This document shows positions 11,315 through 25,602 of a stretch of 64,000 bases of DNA, piece after piece. The position numbers were made by a program, and so were the translations under genes. The notes beneath the pieces were generated by a model. It saw only the letters and a list, made by a program, of their open reading frames with translations, did no database searches and was not told where the DNA came from. Numbering within the stretch: position 1 is the first letter of the stretch; every line of letters begins with the position of its first letter. The stretch covers positions 45,865,526-45,929,525 of the forward strand of contig JAQNBH010000007.1 of NCBI GenBank assembly GCA_028752905.1, in the 5' to 3' direction. Source of the stretch: Cladorhizidae sp. MBARI D1340-BT2 (taxonomy: Eukaryota > Porifera > Demospongiae > Poecilosclerida > Cladorhizidae).

Positions 11315-14300
11315 GTGAGAGGCTCATCTGCTGCACTATTATATCTGTGCAGGAGTGCTCATCTGCTACACTATTATATCTGTGCAGGAGTACTCATCTG
11401 CTACACTATTATATCTGTGCAGGAGTGCTCATCTGCTACACTATTATATCTGTGCAGGAGTGCTCATCTGCTACACTATTATATCTGTGCAGGAGTACTC
11501 ATCTGCTACACTATTATATCTGTGCAGGAGTACTCATCTGCTACACTATTATATCTGTGCAGGAGTACTCATCTGCTACACTATTATATCTGTGCAGGAG
11601 TGCTCATCTGCTACACTATTATATCTGTGCAGGAGTGCTCATCTGCTACACTATTATATCTGTGCAGGAGTGCTCATCTGCTACACTATTATATCTGTGC
11701 AGGAGTACTCATCTGCTACACTATTATATCTGTGCAGGAGTGCTCATCTGCTACACTATTATATCTGTGCAGGAGTACTCATCTGCTACACTATTATATC
11801 TGTGCAGGAGTGCTCATCTGCTACACTATTATATCTGTGCAGGAGTACTCATCTGCTACACTATTATATCTGTGCAGGAGTGCTCATCTGCTACACTATT
11901 ATATCTGTGCAGGAGTACTCATCTGCTACACTATTATATCTGTGCAGGAGTGCTCATCTGCTACACTATTATATCTGTGCAGGAGTGCTCATCTGCTACA
12001 CTATTATATCTGTGCAGGAGTACTCATCTGCTACACTATTATATCTGTGCAGGAGTACTCATCTGCTACACTATTATATCTGTGCAGGAGTGCTCATCTG
12101 CTACACTATTATATCTGTGCAGGAGTACTCATCTGCTACACTATTATATCTGTGCAGGAGTACTCATCTGCTACACTATTATATCTGTGCAGGAGTGCTC
12201 ATCTGCTACACTATTATATCTGTGCAGGAGTACTCATCTGCTACACTATTATATCTGTGCAGGAGTGCTCATCTGCTACACTATTATATCTGTGCAGGAG
12301 TACTCATCTGCTACACTATTATATCTGTGCAGGAGTACTCATCTGCTACACTATTATATCTGTGCAGGAGTGCTCATCTGCTACACTATTATATCTGTGC
12401 AGGAGTGCTCATCTGCTACACTATTATATCTGTGCAGGAGTACTCATCTGCTGCACTATTATATCTGTGCAGGAGTACTCATCTGCTACACTATTATATC
12501 TGTGCAGGAGTACTCATCTGCTACACTATTATATCTGTGCAGGAGTACTCATCTGCTACACTATTATATCTGTGCAGGAGTACTCATCTGCTACACTATT
12601 ATATCTGTGCAGGAGTACTCATCTGCTACACTATTATATCTGTGCAGGAGTACTCATCTGCTACACTATTATATCTGTGCAGGAGTGCTCATCTGCTACA
12701 CTATTATATCTGTGCAGGAGTACTCATCTGCTACACTATTATATCTGTGCAGGAGTACTCATCTGCTACACTATTATATCTGTGCAGGAGTACTCATCTG
12801 CTACACTATTATATCTGTGCAGGAGTGCTCATCTGCTACACTATTATATCTGTGCAGGAGTACTCATCTGCTACACTATTATATCTGTGCAGGAGTGCTC
12901 ATCTGCTACACTATTATATCTGTGCAGGAGTGCTCATCTGCTACACTATTATATCTGTGCAGGAGTACTCATCTGCTACACTATTATATCTGTGCAGGAG
13001 TACTCATCTGCTACACTATTATATCTGTGCAGGAGTGCTCATCTGCTACACTATTATATCTGTGCAGGAGTACTCATCTGCTACACTATTATATCTGTGC
13101 AGGAGTGCTCATCTGCTACACTATTATATCTGTGCAGGAGTACTCATCTGCTACACTATTATATCTGTGCAGGAGTGCTCATCTGCTACACTATTATATC
13201 TGTGCAGGAGTACTCATCTGCTACACTATTATATCTGTGCAGGAGTACTCATCTGCTACACTATTATATCTGTGCAGGAGTACTCATCTGCTACACTATT
13301 ATATCTGTGCAGGAGTACTCATCTGCTACACTATTATATCTGTGCAGGAGTGCTCATCTGCTACACTATTATATCTGTGCAGGAGTGCTCATCTGCTACA
13401 CTATTATATCTGTGCAGGAGTGCTCATCTGCTACACTATTATATCTGTGCAGGAGTACTCAATCTGCTACACTATTATATCTGTGCAGGAGTACTCATCT
13501 GCTACACTATTATATCTGTGCAGGAGTACTCATCTGCTACACTATTATATCTGTGCAGGAGTACTCATCTGCTACACTATTATATCTGTGCAGGAGTACT
13601 CATCTGCTACACTATTATATCTGTGCAGGAGTACTCATCTGCTACACTATTATATCTGTGCAGGAGTGCTCATCTGCTACACTATTATATCTGTGCAGGA
13701 GTGCTCATCTGCTACACTATTATATCTGTGCAGGAGTGCTCATCTGCTACACTATTATATCTGTGCAGGAGTACTCATCTGCTACACTATTATATCTGTG
13801 CAGGAGTACTCATCTGCTACACTATTATATCTGTGCAGGAGTACTCATCTGCTACACTATTATATCTGTGCAGGAGTACTCATCTGCTACACTATTATAT
13901 CTGTGCAGGAGTGCTCATCTGCTACACTATTATATCTGTGCAGGAGTGCTCATCTGCTACACTATTATATCTGTGCAGGAGTACTCATCTGCTACACTAT
14001 TATATCTGTGCAGGAGTACTCATCTGCTACACTATTATATCTGTGCAGGAGTACTCATCTGCTACACTATTATATCTGTGCAGGAGTGCTCATCTGCTAC
14101 ACTATTATATCTGTGCAGGAGTACTCATCTGCTACACTATTATATCTGTGCAGGAGTGCTCATCTGCTACACTATTATATCTGTGCAGGAGTGCTCATCT
14201 GCTACACTATTATATCTGTGCAGGAGTGCTCATCTGCTACACTATTATATCTGTGCAGGAGTGCTCATCTGCTACACTATTATATCTGTGCAGGAGTACT

Positions 14301-17300
14301 CATCTGCTACACTATTATATCTGTGCAGGAGTACTCATCTGCTACACTATTATATCTGTGCAGGAGTGCTCATCTGCTACACTATTATATCTGTGCAGGA
14401 GTACTCATCTGCTACACTATTATATCTGTGCAGGAGTGCTCATCTGCTACACTATTATATCTGTGCAGGAGTGCTCATCTGCTACACTATTATATCTGTG
14501 CAGGAGTGCTCATCTGCTACACTATTATATCTGTGCAGGAGTGCTCATCTGCTACACTATTATATCTGTGCAGGAGTGCTCATCTGCTGCACTATTATAT
14601 CTGTGCAGGAGTACTCATCTGCTACACTATTATATCTGTGCAGGAGTACTCATCTGCTACACTATTATATCTGTGCAGGAGTGCTCATCTGCTACACTAT
14701 TATATCTGTGCAGGAGTACTCATCTGCTACACTATTATATCTGTGCAGGAGTACTCATCTGCTACACTATTATATCTGTGCAGGAGTACTCATCTGCTAC
14801 ACTATTATATCTGTGCAGGAGTACTCATCTGCTACACTATTATATCTGTGCAGGAGTGCTCATCTGCTACACTATTATATCTGTGCAGGAGTACTCATCT
14901 GCTACACTATTATATCTGTGCAGGAGTACTCATCTGCTACACTATTATATCTGTGCAGGAGTACTCATCTGCTACACTATTATATCTGTGCAGGAGTACT
15001 CATCTGCTACACTATTATATCTGTGCAGGAGTACTCATCTGCTACACTATTATATCTGTGCAGGAGTGCTCATCTGCTACACTATTATATCTGTGCAGGA
15101 GTACTCATCTGCTACACTATTATATCTGTGCAGGAGTACTCATCTGCTACACTATTATATCTGTGCAGGAGTGCTCATCTGCTACACTATTATATCTGTG
15201 CAGGAGTACTCATCTGCTACACTATTATATCTGTGCAGGAGTACTCATCTGCTACACTATTATATCTGTGCAGGAGTACTCATCTGCTACACTATTATAT
15301 CTGTGCAGGAGTACTCATCTGCTACACTATTATATCTGTGCAGGAGTACTCATCTGCTACACTATTATATCTGTGCAGGAGTACTCATCTGCTACACTAT
15401 TATATCTGTGCAGGAGTACTCATCTGCTACACTATTATATCTGTGCAGGAGTACTCATCTGCTACACTATTATATCTGTGCAGGAGTACTCATCTGCTAC
15501 ACTATTATATCTGTGCAGGAGTACTCATCTGCTACACTATTATATCTGTGCAGGAGTACTCATCTGCTACACTATTATATCTGTGCAGGAGTGCTCATCT
15601 GCTACACTATTATATCTGTGCAGGAGTGCTCATCTGCTACACTATTATATCTGTGCAGGAGTACTCATCTGCTACACTATTATATCTGTGCAGGAGTACT
15701 CATCTGCTACACTATTATATCTGTGCAGGAGTGCTCATCTGCTACACTATTATATCTGTGCAGGAGTGCTCATCTGCTACACTATTATATCTGTGCAGGA
15801 GTACTCATCTGCTACACTATTATATCTGTGCAGGAGTACTCATCTGCTACACTATTATATCTGTGCAGGAGTACTCATCTGCTACACTATTATATCTGTG
15901 CAGGAGTACTCATCTGCTACACTATTATATCTGTGCAGGTGTGCTCATCTGCTACACTATTATATCTGTGCAGGAGTACTCATCTGCTACACTATTATAT
16001 CTGACTCATCTGCTACACTATTATATCTGTGCAGGAGTACTCATCTGCTACACTATTATATCTGTGCAGGAGTACTCATCTGCTACACTATTATATCTGT
16101 GCAGGAGTACTCATCTGCTACACTATTATATCTGTGCAGGAGTACTCATCTGCTACACTATTATATCTGTGCAGGAGTACTCATCTGCTACACTATTATA
16201 TCTGTGCAGGAGTACTCATCTGCTACACTATTATATCTGTGCAGGAGTACTCATCTGCTACACTATTATATCTGTGCAGGAGTGCTCATCTGCTACACTA
16301 TTATATCTGTGCAGGAGTACTCATCTGCTACACTATTATATCTGTGCAGGAGTACTCATCTGCTACACTATTATATCTGTGCAGGAGTGCTCATCTGCTA
16401 CACTATTATATCTGTGCAGGAGTACTCATCTGCTACACTATTATATCTGTGCAGGAGTACTCATCTGCTACACTATTATATCTGTGCAGGAGTACTCATC
16501 TGCTACACTATTATATCTGTGCAGGAGTGCTCATCTGCTACACTATTATATCTGTGCAGGAGTACTCATCTGCTACACTATTATATCTGTGCAGGAGTGC
16601 TCATCTGCTACACTATTATATCTGTGCAGGAGTACTCATCTGCTACACTATTATATCTGTGCAGGAGTGCTCATCTGCTACACTATTATATCTGTGCAGG
16701 AGTACTCATCTGCTACACTATTATATCTGTGCAGGAGTGCTCATCTGCTACACTATTATATCTGTGCAGGAGTGCTCATCTGCTACACTATTATATCTGT
16801 GCAGGAGTACTCATCTGCTACACTATTATATCTGTGCAGGAGTACTCATCTGCTACACTATTATATCTGTGCAGGAGTACTCATCTGCTACACTATTATA
16901 TCTGTGCAGGAGTACTCATCTGCTACACTATTATATCTGTGCAGGAGTGCTCATCTGCTACACTATTATATCTGTGCAGGAGTACTCATCTGCTACACTA
17001 TTATATCTGTGCAGGAGTACTCATCTGCTACACTATTATATCTGTGCAGGAGTACTCATCTGCTACACTATTATATCTGTGCAGGAGTGCTCATCTGCTA
17101 CACTATTATATCTGTGCAGGAGTACTCATCTGCTACACTATTATATCTGTGCAGGAGTACTCATCTGCTACACTATTATATCTGTGCAGGAGTACTCATC
17201 TGCTACACTATTATATCTGTGCAGGAGTACTCATCTGCTACACTATTATATCTGTGCAGGAGTACTCATCTGCTACACTATTATATCTGTGCAGGAGTAC

Positions 17301-20300
17301 TCATCTGCTACACTATTATATCTGTGCAGGAGTACTCATCTGCTACACTATTATATCTGTGCAGGAGTACTCATCTGCTACACTATTATATCTGTGCAGG
17401 AGTACTCATCTGCTACACTATTATATCTGTGCAGGAGTGCTCATCTGCTACACTATTATATCTGTGCAGGAGTACTCATCTGCTACACTATTATATCTGT
17501 GCAGGAGTGCTCATCTGCTACACTATTATATCTGTGCAGGAGTACTCATCTGCTACACTATTATATCTGTGCAGGAGTGCTCATCTGCTACACTATTATA
17601 TCTGTGCAGGAGTGCTCATCTGCTACACTATTATATCTGTGCAGGAGTACTCATCTGCTACACTATTATATCTGTGCAGGAGTACTCATCTGCTACACTA
17701 TTATATCTGTGCAGGAGTGCTCATCTGCTACACTATTATATCTGTGCAGGAGTGCTCATCTGCTACACTATTATATCTGTGCAGGAGTACTCATCTGCTA
17801 CACTATTATATCTGTGCAGGAGTGCTCATCTGCTACACTATTATATCTGTGCAGGAGTACTCATCTGCTACACTATTATATCTGTGCAGGAGTGCTCATC
17901 TGCTACACTATTATATCTGTGCAGGAGTACTCATCTGCTACACTATTATATCTGTGCAGGAGTACTCATCTGCTACACTATTATATCTGTGCAGGAGTGC
18001 TCATCTGCTACACTATTATATCTGTGCAGGAGTACTCATCTGCTACACTATTATATCTGTGCAGGAGTACTCATCTGCTACACTATTATATCTGTGCAGG
18101 AGTACTCATCTGCTACACTATTATATCTGTGCAGGAGTACTCATCTGCTACACTATTATATCTGTGCAGGAGTACTCATCTGCTACACTATTATATCTGT
18201 GCAGGAGTACTCATCTGCTACACTATTATATCTGTGCAGGAGTACTCATCTGCTACACTATTATATCTGTGCAGGAGTACTCATCTGCTACACTATTATA
18301 TCTGTGCAGGAGTAGCTCATCTGCTACACTATTATATCTGTGCAGGAGTACTCATCTGCTACACTATTATATCTGTGCAGGAGTACTCATCTGCTACACT
18401 ATTATATCTGTGCAGGAGTGCTCATCTGCTACACTATTATATCTGTGCAGGAGTACTCATCTGCTACACTATTATATCTGTGCAGGAGTACTCATCTGCT
18501 ACACTATTATATCTGTGCAGGAGTACTCATCTGCTACACTATTATATCTGTGCAGGAGTACTCATCTGCTACACTATTATATCTGTGCAGGAGTGCTCAT
18601 CTGCTACACTATTATATCTGTGCAGGAGTACTCATCTGCTACACTATTATATCTGTGCAGGAGTACTCATCTGCTACACTATTATATCTGTGCAGGAGTA
18701 CTCATCTGCTACACTATTATATCTGTGCAGGAGTACTCATCTGCTACACTATTATATCTGTGCAGGAGTACTCATCTGCTACACTATTATATCTGTGCAG
18801 GAGTACTCATCTGCTACACTATTATATCTGTGCAGGAGTGCTCATCTGCTACACTATTATATCTGTGCAGGAGTACTCATCTGCTACACTATTATATCTG
18901 TGCAGGAGTACTCATCTGCTACACTATTATATCTGTGCAGGAGTACTCATCTGCTACACTATTATATCTGTGCAGGAGTACTCATCTGCTACACTATTAT
19001 ATCTGTGCAGGAGTACTCATCTGCTACACTATTATATCTGTGCAGGAGTACTCATCTGCTACACTATTATATCTGTGCAGGAGTACTCATCTGCTACACT
19101 ATTATATCTGTGCAGGAGTACTCATCTGCTACACTATTATATCTGTGCAGGAGTACTCATCTGCTACACTATTATATCTGTGCAGGAGTACTCATCTGCT
19201 ACACTATTATATCTGTGCAGGAGTACTCATCTGCTACACTATTATATCTGTGCAGGAGTACTCATCTGCTACACTATTATATCTGTGCAGGAGTACTCAT
19301 TCTGCTACACTATTATATCTGTGCAGGAGTACTCATCTGCTACACTATTATATCTGTGCAGGAGTACTCATCTGCTACACTATTATATCTGTGCAGGAGT
19401 ACTCATCTGCTACACTATTATATCTGTGCAGGAGTGCTCATCTGCTACACTATTATATCTGTGCAGGAGTACTCATCTGCTACACTATTATATCTGTGCA
19501 GGAGTGCTCATCTGCTACACTATTATATCTGTGCAGGAGTACTCATCTGCTACACTATTATATCTGTGCAGGAGTGCTCATCTGCTACACTATTATATCT
19601 GTGCAGAGTACTCATCTGCTACACTATTATATCTGTGCAGGAGTACTCATCTGCTACACTATTATATCTGTGCAGGAGTACTCATCTGCTACACTATTAT
19701 ATCTGTGCAGGAGTACTCATCTGCTACACTATTATATCTGTGCAGGAGTACTCATCTGCTACACTATTATATCTGTGCAGGAGTACTCATCTGCTACACT
19801 ATTATATCTGTGCAGGAGTGCTCATCTGCTACACTATTATATCTGTGCAGGAGTACTCATCTGCTACACTATTATATCTGTGCAGGAGTACTCATCTGCT
19901 ACACTATTATATCTGTGCAGGAGTACTCATCTGCTACACTATTATATCTGTGCAGGAGTACTCATCTGCTACACTATTATATCTGTGCAGGAGTACTCAT
20001 CTGCTACACTATTATATCTGTGCAGGAGTACTCATCTGCTACACTATTATATCTGTGCAGGAGTACTCATCTGCTACACTATTATATCTGTGCAGGAGTA
20101 CTCATCTGCTACACTATTATATCTGTGCAGGAGTACTCATCTGCTACACTATTATATCTGTGCAGGAGTACTCATCTGCTACACTATTATATCTGTGCAG
20201 GAGTACTCATCTGCTACACTATTATATCTGTGCAGGAGTACTCATCTGCTACACTATTATATCTGTGCAGGAGTGCTCATCTGCTACACTATTATATCTG

Positions 20301-22519
20301 TGCAGGAGTACTCATCTGCTACACTATTATATCTGTGCAGGAGTGCTCATCTGCTACACTATTATATCTGTGCAGGAGTGACTCATCTGCTACACTATTA
20401 TATCTGTGCAGGAGTGCTCATCTGCTACACTATTATATCTGTGCAGGAGTACTCATCTGCTACACTATTATATCTGTGCAGGAGTACTCATCTGCTACAC
20501 TATTATATCTGTGCAGGAGTACTCATCTGCTACACTATTATATCTGTGCAGGAGTGCTCATCTGCTACACTATTATATCTGTGCAGGAGTACTCATCTGC
20601 TACACTATTATATCTGTGCAGGAGTACTCATCTGCTACACTATTATATCTGTGCAGGAGTGCTCATCTGCTACACTATTATATCTGTGCAGGAGTACTCA
20701 TCTGCTACACTATTATATCTGTGCAGGAGTACTCATCTGCTACACTATTATATCTGTGCAGGAGTACTCATCTGCTACACTATTATATCTGTGCAGGAGT
20801 ACTCATCTGCTACACTATTATATCTGTGCAGGAGTGCTCATCTGCTACACTATTATATCTGTGCAGGAGTACTCATCTGCTACACTATTATATCTGTGCA
20901 GGAGTACTCATCTGCTACACTATTATATCTGTGCAGGAGTACTCATCTGCTACACTATTATATCTGTGCAGGAGTACTCATCTGCTACACTATTATATCT
21001 GTGCAGGAGTGCTCATCTGCTACACTATTATATCTGTGCAGGAGTACTCATCTGCTACACTATTATATCTGTGCAGGAGTACTCATCTGCTACACTATTA
21101 TATCTGTGCAGGAGTGACTCATCTGCTACACTATTATATCTGTGCAGGAGTGCTCATCTGCTACACTATTATATCTGTGCAGGAGTGCTCATCTGCTACA
21201 CTATTATATCTGTGCAGGAGTACTCATCTGCTACACTATTATATCTGTGCAGGAGTACTCATCTGCTACACTATTATATCTGTGCAGGAGTACTCATCTG
21301 CTACACTATTATATCTGTGCAGGAGTACTCATCTGCTACACTATTATATCTGTGCAGGAGTGCTCATCTGCTACACTATTATATCTGTGCAGGAGTACTC
21401 ATCTGCTACACTATTATATCTGTGCAGGAGTACTCATCTGCTACACTATTATATCTGTGCAGGAGTGCTCATCTGCTACACTATTATATCTGTGCAGGAG
21501 TACTCATCTGCTACACTATTATATCTGTGCAGGAGTACTCATCTGCTACACTATTATATCTGTGCAGGAGTAGCTCATCTGCTACACTATTATATCTGTG
21601 CAGGAGTAGCTCATCTGCTACACTATTATATCTGTGCAGGAGTGCTCATCTGCTACACTATTATATCTGTGCAGGAGTACTCATCTGCTACACTATTATA
21701 TCTGTGCAGGAGTACTCATCTGCTACACTATTATATCTGTGCAGGAGTGCTCATCTGCTACACTATTATATCTGTGCAGGAGTACTCATCTGCTACACTA
21801 TTATATCTGTGCAGGAGTGCTCATCTGCTACACTATTATATCTGTGCAGGAGTACTCATCTGCTACACTATTATATCTGTGCAGGAGTACTCATCTGCTA
21901 CACTATTATATCTGTGCAGGAGTGCTCATCTGCTACACTATTATATCTGTGCAGGAGTACTCATCTGCTACACTATTATATCTGTGCAGGAGTGCTCATC
22001 TGCTACACTATTATATCTGTGCAGGAGTACTCATCTGCTACACTATTATATCTGTGCAGGAGTACTCATCTGCTACACTATTATATCTGTGCAGGAGTAC
22101 TCATCTGCTACACTATTATATCTGTGCAGGAGTACTCATCTGCTACACTATTATATCTGTGCAGGAGTGACTCATCTGCTACAACTATTATATCTGTGCA
22201 GGAGTACTCATCTGCTACACTATTATATCTGTGCAGGAGTACTCATCTGCTACACTATTATATCTGTGCAGGAGTACTCATCTGCTACACTATTATATCT
22301 GTGCAGGAGTACTCATCTGCTACACTATTATATCTGTGCAAGGGAGTACTCATCTGCTACACTATTATATCTGTGCAGGAGTGACTCATCTGCTACACTA
22401 TTATATCTGTGCAGGAGTACTCATCTGCTACACTATTATATCTGTGCAGGAGTACTCATCTGCTACACTATTATATCTGTGCAGGAGTACTCATCTGCTA
22501 CACTATTATATCTGTGCAG
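11315..22519. repeat. 11.2-kb minisatellite, 35-bp unit, about 320 copies
   Basis: The unit is GAGTRCTCATCTGCTAC followed by ACTATTATATCTGTGCAG. The dominant variation is one purine (GAGTACTC, a perfect palindrome, versus GAGTGCTC); rarer units have CTGCAC for CTACAC. The unit has no stop codon in any forward frame, and 35 is not a multiple of 3, so three very long overlapping frames run through it; the largest apparent ORF (3745 codons) is an artefact. The first copy is a 38-bp version beginning with the splice donor GTGAGAGG. Indel-bearing units occur near 13450, 16000, 18314, 19300, 19606, 20380, 21116, 21571, 21607, 22168, 22183, 22340 and 22382. The array runs into the assembly gap. Confidence 0.98.
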
Positions 22520-22619
22520 NNNNNNNNNNNNNNNNNNNNNNNNNNNNNNNNNNNNNNNNNNNNNNNNNNNNNNNNNNNNNNNNNNNNNNNNNNNNNNNNN
22601 NNNNNNNNNNNNNNNNNNN
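22520..22619. other. Assembly gap of 100 N
   Basis: Exactly 100 N separate the 35-bp array from the 41-bp array. A round 100 usually means a gap of unknown size, so the true length of either array is unknown. Confidence 0.99.
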
Positions 22620-24632
22620 GATGCACTGTGATGAGGCTAGTTATAGCTCTCTCTATACATGATGCACTGTGATGAGGCTAGTTATAGCTCTCTCTATACA
22701 TGATGCACTGTGATGAGAGCTAGTTATAGCTCTCTCTATACATGATGCACTGTGATGAGGCTAGTTATAGCTCTCTCTATACATGATGCACTGTGATGAG
22801 GCTAGTTATAGCTCTCTCTATACATGATGCACTGTGATGAGGCTAGTTATAGCTCTCTCTATACATGATGCACTGTGATGAGGCTAGTTATAGCTCTCTC
22901 TATACATGATGCACTGTGATGAGGCTAGTTATAGCTCTCTCTATACATGATGCACTGTGATGAGGCTAGTTATAGCTCTCTCTATACATGATGCACTGTG
23001 ATGAGGCTAGTTATAGCTCTCTCTATACATGATGCACTGTGATGAGGCTAGTTATAGCTCTCTCTATACATGATGCACTGTGATGAGGCTAGTTATAGCT
23101 CTCTCTATACATGATGCACTGTGATGAGGCTAGTTATAGCTCTCTCTATACATGATGCACTGTGATGAGGCTAGTTATAGCTCTCTCTATACATGATGCA
23201 CTGTGATGAGGCTAGTTATAGCTCTCTCTATACATGATGCACTGTGATGAGGCTAGTTATAGCTCTCTCTATACATGATGCACTGTGATGAGGCTAGTTA
23301 TAGCTCTCTCTATACATGATGCACTGTGATGAGGCTAGTTATAGCTCTCTCTATACATGATGCACTGTGATGAGGCTAGTTATAGCTCTCTCTATACATG
23401 ATGCACTGTGATGAGGCTAGTTATAGCTCTCTCTATACATGATGCACTGTGATGAGGCTAGTTATAGCTCTCTCTATACATGATGCACTGTGATGAGGCT
23501 AGTTATAGCTCTCTCTATACATGATGCACTGTGATGAGGCTAGTTATAGCTCTCTCTATACATGATGCACTGTGATGAGGCTAGTTATAGCTCTCTCTAT
23601 ACATGATGCACTGTGATGAGACTAGTTATAGCTCTCTCTATACATGATGCACTGTGATGAGACTAGTTATAGCTCTCTCTATACATGATGCACTGTGATG
23701 AGGCTAGTTATAGCTCTCTCTATACATGATGCACTGTGATGAGGCTAGTTATAGCTCTCTCTATACATGATGCACTGTGATGAGGCTAGTTATAGCTCTC
23801 TCTATACATGATGCACTGTGATGAGGCTAGTTATAGCTCTCTCTATACATGATGCACTGTGATGAGACTAGTTATAGCTCTCTCTATACATGATGCACTG
23901 TGATGAGGCTAGTTATAGCTCTCTCTATACATATGCACTGTGATGAGGCTAGTTATAGCTCTCTCTATACATGATGCACTGTGATGAGGCTAGTTATAGC
24001 TCTCTCTATACATGATGCACTGTGATGAGACTAGTTATAGCTCTCTCTATACATGATGCACTGTGATGAGGCTAGTTATAGCTCTCTCTATACATGATCA
24101 CTGTGATGAGACTAGTTATAGCTCTCTCTATACATGATGCACTGTGATGAGGCTAGTTATAGCTCTCTCTATACATGATGCACTGTGATGAGGCTAGTTA
24201 TAGCTCTCTCTATACATGATGCACTGTGATGAGGCTAGTTATAGCTCTCTCTATACATGATGCACTGTGATGAGGCTAGTTATAGCTCTCTCTATACATC
24301 ACTGTGATGAGGCTAGTTATAGCTCTCTCTATACATGATGCACTGTGATGAGGCTAGTTATAGCTCTCTCTATACATGATGCACTGTGATGAGGCTAGTT
24401 ATAGCTCTCTCTATACATGATGCACTGTGATGAGGCTAGTTATAGCTCTCTCTATACATGATGCACTGTGATGAGGCTAGTTATAGCTCTCTCTATACAT
24501 GATGCACTGTGATGAGGCTAGTTATAGCTCTCTCTATACATGATGCACTGTGATGAGGCTAGTTATAGCTCTCTCTATACATGATGCACTGTGATGACAC
24601 TAGTTATAGCTCTCTCTATACATGATGCATTG
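22620..24632. repeat. Minisatellite, 41-bp unit, about 49 copies
   Basis: The unit is GATGCACTGTGATGAGGCTA followed by GTTATAGCTCTCTCTATACAT. It is much more uniform than the other arrays: variants are GAGGCTAG versus GAGACTAG, one GAGAGCTAG, and short deletions near 23932, 24099 and 24300. Stops occur in the forward frames, so no long ORF results. The last unit lies about 30 bp upstream of the acceptor of exon 24663-24763, so this array and the 35-bp array occupy one intron of more than 13 kb. Confidence 0.97.
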
Positions 24633-24662
24633 TGATTTGGCTGCATTTTCTTTCCTCTGCAG

Positions 24663-24763
24663 CCTATGTGCCAACTGCTATTGAATTCAGTGGACAGACT
24701 GCAGAGTGGTAAGGTTCAAGTCAGTGTGGAGCAGAAATCTGCATTTGTTTCTTCTGTTTCAAG
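24663..24763 (+). CDS. Candidate 101-nt exon of gene A
   Basis: This exon has the best acceptor in the region (CATTTTCTTTCCTCTGCAG) and a strong donor (TTTCAAG|GTAAGA). The frame from its first base is open for 33 codons (includes NSVDRLQSGKVQVSVEQKS) and leaves two bases, exactly what exon 25052-25154 needs. Phase 0 at the start agrees with exon 11135-11314. Confidence 0.55.
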
Positions 24764-25051
24764 GTAAGATTCCCACATGCTGTCTTCCTCCATGCCAGAT
24801 AAACATGATGCACATGAGCATAAGAATATATTGAATTTGCTTTGCCAATGTCTATCAAATATTATGCAGATTAACAATAGAAGTGTAATATTGGTGTGCA
24901 TGGTTTTAAAGGGCAAGTGCTCTAAATGACTGTAAGCTCATTCAGCGCCCACTTCTTACCACTACCTGCAAGAAAACATGTGCTTAACTGCTAGTGCTTA
25001 CTGAAAAATATTGCTAAATGATTTACTTTTTGCACATTTTTTTCGGTGGAG

Positions 25052-25154
25052 AATGAAAGCTAATGAAGGAGCTAATGAAGGAGCCAAAGTTACTCGCCAG
25101 TCAAAGAACGAGCTCATCTTTCAAACAGAACTAAGTCTCTCCTGTTACACAGGA
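25052..25154 (+). CDS. Candidate 103-nt exon of gene A
   Basis: The acceptor is a T-rich tract ending TTTCGGTGGAG and the donor is ACAGGA|GTAAGT. One base completes the preceding Arg codon, then 34 codons are open (KNELIFQTELSLSCYTG at the end) and the exon ends in phase 0. The exon carries a short internal repeat (ANEGANEGAK). The introns on both sides are short (288 and 93 bp) and free of minisatellites. Confidence 0.5.
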
Positions 25155-25247
25155 GTAAGTTTCTCGAGGCAAACTACGGAGCTAGCAGTGAATCTCTCAA
25201 GCATATTTTGTCATTGACTTCATTCCTTGTGGTATGTTCATCTACAG

Positions 25248-25451
25248 GACAACCTTCATGACAAAATGCTCCTTTTAGTTTCAGCCAAAGACACGAACTA
25301 TTCTTGTGACGGTCTCACTATTGACCTCCTTCATGGCCAGCACAATGATCATTGGGCATGTTGGAATGTATTTTTGAACATTCTAGGCCGTGGAGGAGTT
25401 ACCTGCTCCACTAGAACACTGGAAAAGAGCCCAGAAGTGCCCTGCAAATGA
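25248..25451 (+). CDS. Candidate terminal exon of gene A
   Basis: The acceptor is TGTGGTATGTTCATCTACAG. Sixty-seven codons are open in phase 0, starting DNLHDKMLLLVSAKDTNYSC and ending EKSPEVPCK with TGA. Cysteines are frequent across the whole model, which could suggest an extracellular or lumenal protein, but there is no recognised domain. An AATAAA follows 152 bp after the stop. Confidence 0.55.
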   Translation, partial: DNLHDKMLLLVSAKDTNYSCDGLTIDLLHGQHNDHWACWNVFLNILGRGGVTCSTRTLEKSPEVPCK

Positions 25452-25602
25452 GCAGGCTGAGCATAGTCAGGGAACTAAGATGACTATCTCTTGACTCACT
25501 GTTTTGTTGATGTAGACATTGAGCTAATATGCACACGCATACTCGCTACTTTAATCAATTACATCCAAACCCATTTCACTGTGAGATATCGTAAGGATGT
25601 CT

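Noticed and set aside
11147..22384. A 3745-codon open frame, and several other frames over 700 codons, in the 35-bp array
   Set aside because: The repeat unit lacks stop codons in all three forward frames, so any frame is open. All three encode the same 35-residue cycle. The frames end only where an indel unit creates TAG or TGA.
22620..24632. 41-bp units as tandem C/D-box snoRNAs, because each contains GTGATGAG like a C box
   Set aside because: No CTGA D box at a suitable distance and no terminal stem in the unit.
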